DNA of 64,000 bases from NCBI RefSeq assembly GCF_907164915.1, contig NC_061866.1, positions 45,448,320 to 45,512,319 of the forward strand, written 5' to 3'. Source of the stretch: Impatiens glandulifera. Taxonomy: Eukaryota; Streptophyta; Magnoliopsida; Ericales; Balsaminaceae. The translations under genes and the position numbers were made by a program. Position 1 is the first letter of the stretch, and each line of letters starts with the position of its first letter. The notes under the pieces are model-generated. The model was not told the origin of the DNA, did no database searches, and saw only the letters and a program-made list of their open reading frames with translations. Shown here piece by piece: positions 41,987 through 53,565 of the stretch.

Positions 41987-43877
41987 ATGATGATGATGAT
42001 CATGGAAAGACAAGATAGTTTTAAAGGTGTAAAAGTAATGGAAAAACAATCAAGTTTCCATGGAATTGGAACCATGGATGAGAAGCATAAGAGTTTCCTA
42101 GGTTTAATAGAGAAACAGAAAAGCTTCAGCAGATTGATAATGGAGAAACAGCTCAGTTTTGGAGGAGAAAGGAAGAGAGGAAAAGACTCACCTGGAAAGA
42201 AAGGTGACTCTTTTCTACATTCAGCCGCAAGAGCCTCAAATCTAATTCGTGTTAAAGACATCATAAGTAGATTCGATTCAAACACAGTTAGAGATTTGCT
42301 ATCTAAACAGAATCAAGAAGGAGAGACGCCGCTATATGTCGCAGCCGAAAACGGCCATGTTTCTGTCGTGTCCGAATTCTTGAAACATTTAGACCTCCAA
42401 ACTGCATCCATTGTAGCCAGAAACGGATCAGACCCATTTCATATTGCTGCAAAACAAGGCCATCTTGGTACACAAAACATAGACCCGAATTAATCATTCT
42501 CTTTTGGATTACAAACTGATCTTCTTTTTCTTCTTGCAGACGTGTTGAAGGAACTTTTGAGGTGTTTTCCAAACATGGTGATGACAACAGATGCAGCTAA
42601 CTCAACTGCTCTTCATACTGCAGCAGCTCAAGGTCATATTCATGTTGTTGATCTTCTGCTTGAAGCAAATTCAAATCTTGCTAAGATTGCTAGGAATAAT
42701 GGTAAGACTGTTCTTCATACTGCTGCAAGGATGGGTTATTTGGAAGTGGCGAGATCGATATTGAGTAAAGATCCAAGTATCGGTCTAATGACTGATAAGA
42801 AAGGCCAAACCGCTCTCCATATGGCTGTCAAAGGCCAAAATGTTGAAATTGTACATGAATTAGTCAAACCCGATTCCAAAGTTTTGATCTTGGAAGATAC
42901 CAAAGGAAATACACCTTTGCATATTGCCACTAGAAAAGGCAAATTTGAGGTACGTACCCTTTTCTTTTCAAGTTTCAAAATATAGACTTGTATTTTAAAC
43001 CAATCTTTTTAATTTGGTGTTACAGATTATACGTGCTTTAGTATCGGTGAAGGGAGTGAATGTGAACGCGATCAACAAGGCTGGAGAGACGCCTCTTGAC
43101 ATTGCTGAGAAATTCGGGAATCAGGAAATCACGACGGGTATTAAAGAAGCGGGAGGAGTTAACGGTAAACCTCAAAATCCGGCAAAGCAATTAAAGAAAA
43201 CCGTAAGCGATATCAAGCATGACGTGGAATCTCAACTCCAACAAACCCGTCAGACCGGTTTCCGAGTTCGTAAGATCGCTAAAAAGATAAAGAAGCTTCA
43301 CACCAGCGGCCTAAACAACGCGATCAACTCGGCGACGGTTGTGGCAGTTCTAATAGCGACAGTTGCTTTCGCTGCCATCTTCACCGTTCCGGGTCAATAT
43401 GTCCAGGATTTCACTCCCGGTTTCTCGCTCGGGGAGGCACACATTGCCAAAAAGGCGGCCTTCATCATCTTCTTCGTTTCTGACAGTCTGGCTCTGTTCA
43501 TATCCCTAGCCGTGGTCGTGGTTCAGACTTCGGTCGTCGTTATAGAACACAAGGCGAAGAAACAACTGGTGTTCGTCATCAACAAGCTGATGTGGATGGC
43601 TTGTATATTCATATCCGTAGCCTTCATTTCCCTCAGTTTCGTCGTGGTTGGATCGAACGAGACGTGGCTCGCGGTTTACACCACACTCGTCGGCAGCGTT
43701 ATTATGCTGACAACAATTGGAACAATGTGCTACTGTGTTGTTCGTCATAGGATGGATGAATCCAAGATGAGGAACATTAGGAGAACAAATACATTATCCC
43801 GATCACTCTCATTGTCTAGACAGCAATCTGATCCTGATTTGTTGAACGAAGGTTACAAAAAGATGTACGCAGTGTGA
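41987..43877 (+). CDS. ankyrin-repeat membrane protein with PGG domain
   Basis: Three exons, 41987-42467, 42540-42949 and 43026-43877, give 580 residues; an in-frame ATG at 41888 would give 613. I prefer 41987 because the family begins with repeated MEKQ-SF units (MERQDSFKG, MEKQSSFHG, IEKQKSFSR, MEKQLSFGG), which are seen here. Ankyrin repeats follow (EGETPLYVAAENGHVSVV, NGKTVLHTAARMGYLEVA, KGNTPLHIATRKGKFE), then the PGG domain with about four membrane spans (NAINSATVVAVLIATVAFAA, FTVPG, then three more). It belongs to the ACD6/ITN1/At5g02620 group of plasma-membrane proteins linked to stress and defence signalling. The exact role is unknown. It converges on the ribohydrolase gene. Confidence 0.93.
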
Positions 43878-43966
43878 AAAGTCTTGTAATATAAAAAGAT
43901 TTTCTTTTGTTCAATCAAGGTAGTTTTCAAATTATTTAGGATGGATGTAAATACATTAATTTTGGT

Positions 43967-45824
43967 CTATGAATGCATAAGCCTCTCCATGAGTAACTCA
44001 TTGATAGCAGCAGCATCGACAGTAACCGCAACTTTGACAGAGGGCTTGTCAGACCATTCAGTAACTTCCGCAAACCTTACCCACATCAATAAAAGAAGAA
44101 AAAAAATGATTTAACGCAGCAGCAAAAAGATAAACAGAAATTCAGTTTTGATATACCTTTTCTGTTTGTTGTAAAATAATGTGAGGCCTCTTGAGATTCC
44201 AACTGTCTGAACTCTGACTACACCCTCAGCGAATGTGAATAGGGAAGGATTAACAGCTGCCAGAATGGTCGTTGGATCGTGAAGATAAACACCTGAAATG
44301 GATGGCTATATAAGTAGTAGCACAATTGAAGTTAAATGAATCTTACAAACCTTTTATGTTATAAGCATCATGATGGTATGCGAAATAAACATCCAATATC
44401 TTGCACAGGTACTGGGCAAGTTTTCCACCACTTTTCGCCATCCTATCGCGATCAGCATCTGATCATTGCAACTAAGGTTAGGATCCAATGGTTGGAAACG
44501 AATGTAGAGTTGGACAAGTTCAAGAAATCAAAAGTTACCTGTCAAAATAACCTGATGGGTAACATTTATCCCAATGGCCAAAATGTTTGCTCCACTAGTG
44601 AAAACCATATCTGCTGCATCAGGGTCACCGAAAATCTGAAATTTGTTCCAGTGATTAGGGCTTTTAAGTGAATTCAACTACCTTAACAATGAATAACTTT
44701 GTCTAGTTGTCATGTGTTTCAGAATACAGTTGGAGTTTTATAGCAGCAAAGCAACTATCAGATCTCATTTAAGGCACTCTTAACTACTAAGCTTAAATCA
44801 TAGACGATGAACTTACATTAGCCTCAGATGCTGGATTTACATTTCCATTTACAGCAAAAGCACCACCTAAAAGGATAATCTGTCCTACGTTTTTGACAAA
44901 TGTGTCGTCTAGTTGAATAGCCTGCGTAAATAGACCAGATGATACCTTTTTTTTCTTCTGAAATATACTTCAAATAGAATTGATCAAAAACTCGTAAAGA
45001 AAGTTCAAGAACCTGACCAGGGCAATATTTGTAAGGGGACCAAGGGCCACAACAGTCACCTGTCCTGGATAAAGTTTAGCTTGCTCGACTAGAAAAGATG
45101 CTGCTGACTGTCCAATTGGCTTCCCACTTGGGGGTTCAAAGTTTTGGTTACCAAGTCCATCCGATCCATGTACAAAATCAGCAATTCGAAGCTTTGTACC
45201 TTTCTTTATGGCAAAAATCAAAGACTAGTGGATTCAGGGTTTGTACAAATATTGTTCTCTTTCAATTGATTCTATTTGTATGACAGTGAATTCTAGTTGA
45301 AGGAAATAGTTTGATGCAAATCAACAAAGGTCAAATTGATACATATAAATCTTATTATTGCATAGAAGAATCAAAAGCCTGAAATAACGTACAGTGATTG
45401 TGATATGAGATCCTTCAGCCACAGGGATGTCGGTCCTTCCAGCAATCTCCAGCTAAATAAACATAACAATAATTAACATTTCAACAGATTATAAGGTTTA
45501 ATAATAATAATAATAATACCAAATGCAGAGCATTTCTAGTAGCAAGAGTGGTGTAAACGTTGCCGTAGATAGTTGTTAGCCCGATCACATCAAGTTCCGG
45601 CGATTGCAGAGCCAGAAATATAGCCATGGCATCATCTGCCATTACCGATCAAATAAATTAGAGAACAAACATAAGTAAGTAGCGTCTTTACTGATCAATA
45701 GTAAGAGTTTTCTTGAAAGAATTTGAGAAAGGAAAAGAAAGAGTGATTGAGTGTAAGAGTAACGGTTACCGATGCCAGGGTCGGTGTCGATGATGATCTT
45801 CTTTCTCGCTTCTTCTACTGCCAT
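43967..45824 (-). CDS. URH1: uridine/inosine-type nucleoside ribohydrolase
   Basis: Nine minus-strand exons: 45824-45770, 45635-45520, 45452-45393, 45203-45018, 44921-44817, 44635-44539, 44458-44351, 44292-44157 and 44075-43967. All have GT-AG introns, and together they give 323 residues. The family hydrolyses the N-glycosidic bond of uridine and related nucleosides, releasing base and ribose, for nucleoside salvage in the cytosol. Seen: the calcium-binding DTDPGIDD motif at the N terminus (split by intron 1 after the first D of the DD pair), HGSDGLGN, ALGPLTNIAL, ILLGGAF, SEANIFGDPDAA and YHHDAYNIKGVYLHDPTT. All active-site blocks of the IUNH family are present. The stop lies 89 bp from the stop of the facing ankyrin gene, so the transcripts probably overlap. 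Confidence 0.93.
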
Positions 45825-46408
45825 TAAAGAGGTTCGCTTTGGAGCTTCAATTCAATGGATTCGATAAAGGAATCAAGGAGGAGGAAGAGGACAGAATCAG
45901 ATGATGAATTCGCCACAATTTGCTTTCGTGTGGATCGAACTACCTCTACAGAAATCACATGCGCCAGATTGATAGAACCTATAATTAATTACTTTTTATT
46001 ATAAAAAAATCATAACACTTTACACATTTGAAAATCATTCAGATTTCTTTTATGTTTTTTTTTTAAGGTTAAATCTAGGTTATTATCTTATCTAGGTTAC
46101 ACCATCTTCATAAATCACATTTTATCATTTTGTTTTTTTTTTTGTTTTTTTTTTTGTTTTTTTTTAAATGGTCCTGAATTAGTATTCATTATCCTTAACT
46201 TGTTTAATCTCTTTCCTCATATCTATCTTCATTTTCTTATTTGGATGATTAAATACGATACGACCACCTGAAGCTGATTCCACTTGGGTAAGTTATAAGG
46301 CTCTGACTCGTTTAGCTCTTGGATATGTCAGCTTCGATTAAGGTGGTCAACGAGATCACGTTCATGGATGATCTGGTGTGGAAATAGATGACTAGCTTTG
46401 CTTCTTCC
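45825..46408. other. 5' flank of the ribohydrolase, no further gene
   Basis: A T-rich stretch at 46120-46165. The region 46250-46400 reads like a decayed coding fragment, but I could not identify it. Confidence 0.4.
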
Positions 46409-46637
46409 CAGGGGCGAAGCCAGGATTTGAAACCTACCCGGGCTAATTTTTTATCAAAAAAATCTATCTGGGCTAGTTTTATAGTTTGCTGTCACCAATG
46501 CCTTTTAGCGACGAAAAATAACCTTTTAGCGACGGTAAATAACCAATAACGACGGTGATTTACCGTCGTTATTGATAAAAATACATAAGGCTCCCCTGGC
46601 TGTAGCCCGGGCCAGCTTGCACTTGGCTCCGCCCCTG
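46409..46637. mobile_element. hAT MITE, copy 2
   Basis: 229 bp, same length and ends as the copy at 29259-29487, with a perfect 8-bp target duplication CTTCTTCC (46401-46408, 46638-46645). It differs from copy 1 by only a few substitutions and offsetting one-base indels. Confidence 0.92.
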
Positions 46638-46645
46638 CTTCTTCC

Positions 46646-48667
46646 TCTCTATGCACTTGAACGTGGACAATTCTCGAATATCAGTTTGCCTTATTGAGTT
46701 ATGAGTCTCTACTTATTTTATTATATTTTTTTAATGTTTTTTCATTCTAATAAATATTTAAATCAAACTTTATACTCTAAATTAGTTATTATCCATGGTT
46801 AAAGGTTAGGACATTATTAATGAGAAACATAAGTTCACGTGTTCTATCACTTACAGTATGAGCTTCCCTATGAACTCCATTATGAAATATTCAAATAATG
46901 TGTCATAGTTTCACTTGCCATGAGCTGAAGAGGGGAGGGTTGCCCTTCATTAAGGAGTGGCCTTACCTTAGGACCAACTCAACTAGTCTTACAAAATTGA
47001 CCCATGAATGCAAAACTTAAAGAAGGATTCACCAACCAACCATTCAATTCAAAATAATATGCTTCAGATTTCAGAAAATTCAAACTGAAACCTCACAAAA
47101 GGCTGAATTAAGGTATGATGAATCGATTCTAGCTAGGAGAGAATATGAAACTGAAATTGATTGCATTCAACAATACATCACAAATCAAGGATTCTCATCT
47201 TCTCAAACATATCAACACTTGAATGCCCTCTTTTTAATTAATTAATGGCAGCTGCTAAATCATTTCCAACAATAAATTATTATTATTATTATTATATGAA
47301 ATCCCTAAAATATATTATATTAGCATTTAATTATCTTACTCATAGCTTGATGGCATCTTAAATATTTATAAATTATAATTGCTCAGTCAACATTCTATGA
47401 GGGAGTTTTAAATAACATTATCTTAGTTTCCCCACCTTATAAATGGCCTCTTTTAACAAAATCAACAAACCCTAATTTCTCCTTGTTTAATTAATTTGAC
47501 AGTTAATTAATTTTACCCTATGTCTAAAGCCTAATCTTGACAAAAGAAAACATTAATAACTGATAAAATGCTCATAAGGAGAGACCCTTTTAAAAATATC
47601 ATTTGATGTAGAGGTTTTGGTTTGCCAATCGAAATCCTCTGTTACGAGAATATCTTTGTGCCTTCTCACAAGTAAGGATAAAAAAGTAATATTTTTTTAA
47701 AAAAAATATTACCTTAATGCCTTCGGGTGAGAGATTTTTTTTTTAAAATAAATTATTTTAATATTAATTAATATGAGATAATATTTTAAAATATACCTTA
47801 ACCATCATCTCACAATTATAAAATATATTTTAATTATCTATTGTTCATTTAAATAGAGTGATTTTAACATGTAAAAGTTGATGATATGTGTTAGGTAACC
47901 ATTATTGTAAATGATGTTGATACTAAAAAATATAATAATAATAATAGTGATTGAGACAAAATTGAATTGAATTAACCTGGTGTACCATTTTGAATAAACA
48001 CTATATAGAAACTTATAATTAATGGTCATGACTTATGAACTAACTTCCCAAGTTTGAATTTGTTAAAATGATATTATAATTGGTAGGTTCTAGAAATATT
48101 ATTAGTATAAATAAAGCACACCAAGTATTATTACATATTAATTGGTGGGTTAGGTAAAGTTGACTTTAGTAATTAAATGGACACCAGCATGCCAAATAAA
48201 TAGTGTTACTTCATTTTCTATTTTGCTAAAACGGTTTATTAAAAAAAAACAAGTTTTTATTGAACCACAAATATCAAAAGGATAAGAGAGAAAGCTCGAC
48301 AAACATATCATTCAACCGTCATTCAAACATTAAGCATCAAATAATCAATCAAACATATGTGTTAATCATGTTCAAATCTGCTACAGTAAGAGCTTAATTA
48401 AGATGATTTAATCAAATGATTTCTTCTAAAAGATATAAAATTTGTTTTGTTTGTTCTTGAGAGAAACATTATTATATTTCTAAGTCAAGAAAAGATACCA
48501 TGAAACAAGTTATTGACTCGTTCAAATACTATTGATCTCTCTTTAAAGAAATAGAAATAGAAATTGTGTGGAAAATGCAATCCAATAAATTAAATTTCAT
48601 TATTTCATGAAATGTCATATATCATGTTTTAACATTCTCTTTCTCTCCTCTGAAAGAAGAAGAAGAA
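46646..48667. other. intergenic, no gene seen
   Basis: AT-rich, with a TTA run at 47277-47294 and short palindromes. The last 100 bp hold a CT-rich leader before the small gene. Confidence 0.5.
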
Positions 48668-49057
48668 ATGGAAGGCCTTCTCCCAATGGTATACCGGAGA
48701 ATCAAGAACGGCAAGACACGCCCACTTCGGAACTCTCTGTCCACGGCAGCTTACAATATCGCTGACTTCTATCCCGAAGGGTATAACTACAAGTACCCAA
48801 TTGGCTCCCCCGTCGCTCCTCCTCCCCTGTTGCAGTTGGAGATGAAAACCGTTGTTAATGAAGATGTCACGAAGGGTCATCACCGTCGTTGGAACTCTTC
48901 CGTCGGTGACTACTATTCTTCCTCCGGCAACAAAAGCCAAAGACTTCCATCAGATAACAACAACAACAACAACAACATGGTCAAGTCTAATCAGCAGCTT
49001 GTCCGATTCAGGAGTTCTAGGACGTTCCTTTCCTGTATCACTGGAGGGGATGACTAA
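48668..49057 (+). CDS. small plant-specific protein of unknown function
   Basis: Single-exon frame of 129 residues. It begins MEGLLPMVYRRIKNGKTRP and contains AAYNIADFY, a basic HHRRWNSSVGDYY block, an asparagine run (seven N) and a C-terminal RFRSSRTFLSCITGG. This pattern (MEGLIPMVY start, YNI-DFY, HRR--SVGD, RFRS-R-FSC-TG end) is that of a family of uncharacterised small plant proteins. No signal peptide or membrane span is seen. A TTTCTCTC leader lies just upstream. The antisense frame is a shadow. I know no established function. Confidence 0.75.
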   Translation: MEGLLPMVYRRIKNGKTRPLRNSLSTAAYNIADFYPEGYNYKYPIGSPVAPPPLLQLEMKTVVNEDVTKGHHRRWNSSVGDYYSSSGNKSQRLPSDNNNNNNNMVKSNQQLVRFRSSRTFLSCITGGDD

Positions 49058-49207
49058 GAACAAATTTTTAAGCACTAGTTTCAGAGACACTCTATGTGGT
49101 CTTAATTAATGTGTGTATATGTTTGTATTGTGTACCATAAACTGTAAGTCTGTAATTCATTAAAATAATGTCTATTGCATAGTTTCTTGAAAAGTATCAT
49201 CAAGCTT

Positions 49208-50459
49208 TTATGGACATGGATTGATAATAGAAATGGTGGGGATCACTTCTTCATTGTTAGTCATGCGATTCATCAAACAAGGTGGTTTTGCAGCTCCAAA
49301 ATAGAAGAATGCCATCATCTTTGACAGTTCATCAGCCGTTCGAATTTCTGAAACAACAGCAACAAAAGATTACAATTTTGAATTTTACTTTCTTAGTGTG
49401 CAGTTTTACTTACCATTTTGACGAAATACAATCTTTCCTGATTTGATGAATATAAGCTCTGGAAAAGACGAAACTTTTAGTGCAGACACGAGCTCATCCT
49501 CGACTATTGCATCTACTGCTACAATCTAAATTTGAAGTGTTGAGAAAGGTCAGAAGTGTATAAAAAACAAGATAATATCATAATAGATGAATGAACTTAC
49601 TCTTGGAGATGGTAGCCTGCAATTCCATATGATATTTACAGCTTTGTCCAATTCAAATCGCATCTTTTCATTCTCTTTGGGTCTGGAGGAACATTAAAAA
49701 CAACTCATTAAAAAAGCCCGATTATGTATGATCATTGATTTACTACTCACCTCTTATAACGATTATGTACGAGAACCATTATAGGACTGATGTCTTTGAA
49801 AACGGTTTCTTCCCATTCCGAGCTTATAAGGTCTTTGATAGGACGAATATAATCATCATCTTGCCATACAACTTCGTTTTCACTATCATAATTCTCATCG
49901 TCATCAACATCATCCTTCTTCTTGGTATTCTTAATAGTGATCTTGTTGAAGAATTGATCAAGGTTAAAACCACGTCCATCAGCATCTTCAGGCCAGTCAG
50001 GATCCTCTTCATCGACAACAAGTGGGTAATTAGCCAACAGCTGTTGCATCTTCTTCATTTTCTCAGCAGGGTCAATTTCCTCGTCAACATCTGGGCTACG
50101 GTCAATGACTTCTCTGATCTTTCTCCGCCATTCCTGTCTCTCATCTTCGTCCATATTAAACGGATCATTCTCTTCTTCTTCATTCGCGCTATTGGATTTG
50201 GATTTTGGAACAGTCTGAGTTGTTGAATATCTTAATGTACACTTATTCAAATATCTGCACTGTTTCCATCATTGGGCTGTCATTAGTTATGCATTGTTGA
50301 TGAAGAATTTAACCGTCTAAAAGAGACCAAAGAGAAGTAAGATTGTACCCATGATAATGAATTAGTCGACTTTGAGGTTGGGAAAAACACAGAGTTATGT
50401 TCTACTTTAACTTTAGGAAGGGGAGTCACACATGAGAAATAAGGGAAGATTCTGCTCAT
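49208..50459 (-). CDS. MRL7: MRL7/SVR4-like plastid thioredoxin-fold protein
   Basis: Five coding exons on the minus strand: 50459-50349, 50259-49751, 49682-49601, 49525-49414 and 49347-49208, giving 317 residues. The N terminus (MSRIFPYFSCVTPLP) is a likely plastid transit peptide. It is followed by the acidic family block (DPFNMDEDERQEWRRKIREV, YPLVVDEEDPDWPEDADGRG, FNLDQFFNKITIKN, VWQDDDYIRPIKD, SEWEETVFKDISPIMVLVHN) and a thioredoxin-like domain without a CxxC pair (IVAVDAIVEDELVSALKVSS, FPELIFIKSGKIVF). MRL7 proteins act in plastid nucleoids, promoting plastid-encoded polymerase gene expression and early chloroplast development. It could be MRL7 or its paralogue MRL7-L. The first-exon acceptor AACAG at 50260-50264 was chosen because the alternative four bases on leads to a stop. 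An upstream leader intron is likely (TTCTTCAG near 50483). Confidence 0.88.
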
Positions 50460-50933
50460 ATTTCTACTTCCTTCAAATCTGCTGAAGAACAATAAACAAA
50501 GTATTATTAATAATAATGTAGTCTTCTTCTAGATTTATAAGAACAATTGCTAATATTCAAACCACACTAAATTGGCCCTTTCCAAAGAAGAATACAATGC
50601 CGAAATAAGGTGGATATAGGTTTATGAAGATATTATAACTACAACAACAATTATATGATCGATTTGGCAATGAGAAAAAAGGTTCATCTAATTAAGAGTG
50701 GATAAAATCGCTACTTAATCGGAAGGAAAAGAAAGAACAAATACTCAGTGAACCTCTAAGAGAGAGAGAGAGAGAAACCTAAGCAAAGGAAACTGTCTTT
50801 CCACAGAGATGCTTCTTGCAGAAACGGCAATGGCGGCAACCTTAAACCCTCGGTCGTCCTCTTCTCTTCTCTCGTCTTGTAATTTTATTGATTTCTCACT
50901 TTGGTCTCTCTTTTTTTTCTTTTAATTTTTTTT
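50460..50933. other. 5' flank of the MRL7-like gene
   Basis: Probably holds an untranslated leader exon on the minus strand. A GA run (AGAGAGAGAGAGAG) lies at 50760-50775. A plus-strand frame from 50811 is discussed under rejected items. Confidence 0.4.
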
Positions 50934-50934
50934 A

Positions 50935-51040
50935 TGTACATCCCTTTCCTTTCAGCCAAAAAATAAAATAAAAATGGCTCAATTCTTTTTCATTTATCCA
51001 AAAAATAAAATAAAAATGGCTCAATTCTTTTTCATTTATC
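50935..51040. repeat. 41-bp tandem duplication
   Basis: CCAAAAAATAAAATAAAAAT followed by GGCTCAATTCTTTTTCATTT occurs twice in succession (about 50957-50997 and 50998-51038). Confidence 0.85.
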
Positions 51041-51535
51041 ACAAAATTGTTAAATAAACATCAAATAGAGAAGAAGAAATTATATTTTATTGTATTAATT
51101 AATATCATTAATATTTTAAAACAAAATTAGGTGGTGTTATTTAAAAATGCTGTATATATCATTCTCTTAAATTAAATACCAACAATTTAAATAATTTAAT
51201 TCACTTAAAACGAATCCCCAAATGATATGAAATCCTTAAAATTGAATTCTCTCCAATAATTATATTAAAAATAACGATAAGAAGAGCGACACTAGAGGCA
51301 GCGACCCTCACCTGACAACAACGTGAAAAAAATAAATCACGGTCGAGAAAAAAAATTATCATGTAAAAAGTTAGAGAGACAGTTATAAATGTAAAAAGTT
51401 AGAGAGAAAATCATGTTCGAAAAATGACTATTCGAAAACATTTTATCCTGAGCATAACTTTCTTTCTCTAACTTTTTTACGTAATAAATTTAATTTGTTA
51501 TTTATCGTAACTTATTTTTTTCTACTCTTTCATTA
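51041..51535. other. AT-rich spacer with short inverted repeats
   Basis: GTAAAAAGTTAGAGAGA occurs twice near 51365 and 51390, and its complement near 51463-51480. No gene seen. Confidence 0.5.
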
Positions 51536-52278
51536 TCTATATATATATAATATATATATAATGATGCTTAATTTTTAAAGTGTCTGGATTGTCGGGTCGA
51601 GAGCTATGGTTAATTTGGATACTTGGGTCGGATTGTGGGTTGACCCGTTTTTAAATTTAAAACGGTTAAAAATAAAATTAAAAATGCTAGAGGTATGTTT
51701 CGAACTTGCAACCTAACAAAATAAGTACAACTCTTTAACCAACTAGGCTACAAAGACTTTATATTTTAAATTCAACACCAAATTTGATAAACGCGGGACG
51801 TTTTAATATTAATATAAGTTCAACTTTTTACTAACTAATCTATATATATATATAATGATGCTTAATTTTTAAAGTGTCCGGATTGCCGACTCGAGAGCTG
51901 TGGTTAATTTGGATACTTGGGTCGGATTGTGGGTTGAACCGTTTTTAAATTTAAAATGGTTAAAAATAAAATTAAAAATGCTAGAGGTATGTTTCGAACT
52001 TGTAACCTAACAAAAACAAGTACAACTTTTTAACCAATTAGGCTATAAAGACTTTATATTATAAATTTAACACCAAATTTAATAAACGCGGGACGTTTTA
52101 ATATTAATATAAACTTTTTAACTAACTAATATATAATGATGTTGAGTAAATGGATAATTGGGTCGGATTGTGGGTTGACTCACCCATAAACTTAAAACGG
52201 TTAAAAATAAAATAAAAAATGTTATCCGTAATTTTTTTTTTCCGATTTTTATATTATTTTGCACGGGCTAAATGCTAG
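51536..52278 (+). mobile_element. non-autonomous Helitron, 743 bp
   Basis: Begins TCTATATATATATAATATAT after A (51535) and ends GCACGGGCTAAATGCTAG before T (52279), the A^T insertion site typical of Helitrons. It contains repeats of the same kind as 15614-16544 (GGATTG..GGGTCGAGAGCT, TTAATTTGGATACTTGGGTC) starting near 51558, 51857 and 52135, and two tRNA-like modules. No rep/helicase gene, so it depends on another element. Confidence 0.82.
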
Positions 52279-52293
52279 TTTATATAATAATGG

Positions 52294-52636
52294 TGATGCG
52301 GTGCGAGTCGAAGAGGCGTTTATGCGAAAGTTGCAGCATCCGAAAATATCTCGCAAGTGTCAGATTTCGACGATTGCCTAGTGTTTTTCGGGCGGAAACA
52401 TTTAGGGGCTCAAAATCGCATTTTTATTAGTTTCGGGTGTTTTTTTGCAATTTATTAAAAGTTGTTTATTTCTTTTGCAAGCTAGGGTTTGAGTATTTAA
52501 AAGAATCTTAAAACACTTTGTTAGGGCAAGATTATTAATCAGAAAACGAGGTTTCCTCAATATCTATCGACTTTCGGTATTCGTAAGAATCAACGAATCT
52601 TGATAAAGGTTCATCCTAGCCACGCACGCTGCATCA
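52294..52636 (+). repeat. 5' LTR
   Basis: Starts TGATGCGG and ends GCATCA. A TATTTAAAAGAAT box near 52493 is the best TATA-like candidate. Confidence 0.95.
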
Positions 52637-52667
52637 GTTGGTATCAGTTTCCAGTCGACCCTGAGGT

Positions 52668-53565
52668 ATGCCGCCCCGAAGACAGCCGCGCAACCCTACC
52701 CCTGGTGCTGATGATGGTGACCTTGCTGAGTTGCGACGTGAAAACGCTGAGTTTCGCCGTGATAACGACGATTTGAGGCGGCAGGTTGAATGGTTGACGC
52801 AACGGATGGATGCATCTATGCACACGCACCACCCTGAAGATGATGTTATGATGACAGATGAAAACCCTCTCGGTGGTCTTCGGAATCGATCCCCTGAACG
52901 CCCCAATCATCGCTGGGAGCAGGCTTTCAGGGTGGACATCCCTAAGTTCGATGGTAGTCTATCACCGGAAGAGTTTATTGATTGGCTTTCTCAGGTTGAA
53001 GAGATTCTGGATTTCAAGGAAGTTCCTGCAGATCGTCGTGTACCCCTTGTTACGATCCGCTTACATGGTCGTGCACAAGCATGGTGGCAGCAGTTGAAAC
53101 AGACACGTGTTCGTCATGGTAAGGCAAAGCTCACGAATTGGGACAAATTCAGGAAGCATATTGGGGCTGCGTTTCTACCATATAATTACGAACGTAACCT
53201 GTACCAGCGGTTCCAGAATCTTCGTCAGGGTTCTCGTTCCGTGGATGACTATTCCACTGAGTTTTACACCTTTGTGGCTCGTGTTGACCTGTCTGAGTCC
53301 CCTCTCCAGTTGGTTTCTCGCTATATTAGTGGCCTTCGCCTCCAGTTGCAGGATATTTTGAATATGTTTGATCCCTTGACTGTTTCTGAGGCACATCAGC
53401 GTGCTTCACAGGCTGAGAAACAGCTAGCCAGGCGCGGTTCGGGTAGCTTTGGAAAACAGGTTGTCCCCACTAGTGGCATTGATTCTTCTTCCCAGCCGGC
53501 CCATCCCACCCCAGCCCCCCCTCGCGGCACTACAGCCCCCCGCAGGGACGTCCCGATGGCTTGCG
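52668..53565 (+). pseudogene. gag of the gypsy element
   Basis: Starts at the first ATG after the primer-binding site. An N-terminal charged coiled-coil-like stretch (ELRRENAEFRRDNDDLRRQV) precedes the gag core (FRVDIPKFDGSLSPEEFIDW, then GRAQAWWQQLK and YQRFQNLRQGSRSVDDYSTE). The zinc knuckle (CFNCGEVGHRQAEC) that should follow is in the -1 frame from about 53555, so either a programmed -1 shift or a one-base loss separates gag from pol. The C runs at 53509-53523 and 53535-53541 are candidate slip sites. Without a shift the gag frame runs on to 53759 as nonsense. Confidence 0.85.

Noticed and set aside
41908..42285. 125-codon minus-strand frame over the ankyrin gene
   Set aside because: Shadow of exon 1; no homology and no splice context.
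49735..50226. 163-codon plus-strand frame
   Set aside because: Exact antisense shadow of MRL7-like exon 2, whose acidic GAT/GAA codons leave the other strand open.
50811..50920. Plus-strand frame MLLAETAMAATLNPRSSSSL in the leader region of the MRL7-like gene, resembling a transit peptide
   Set aside because: Short, stops soon, and no downstream plus-strand exon follows; the MRL7-like gene lies on the other strand and already has a complete frame.
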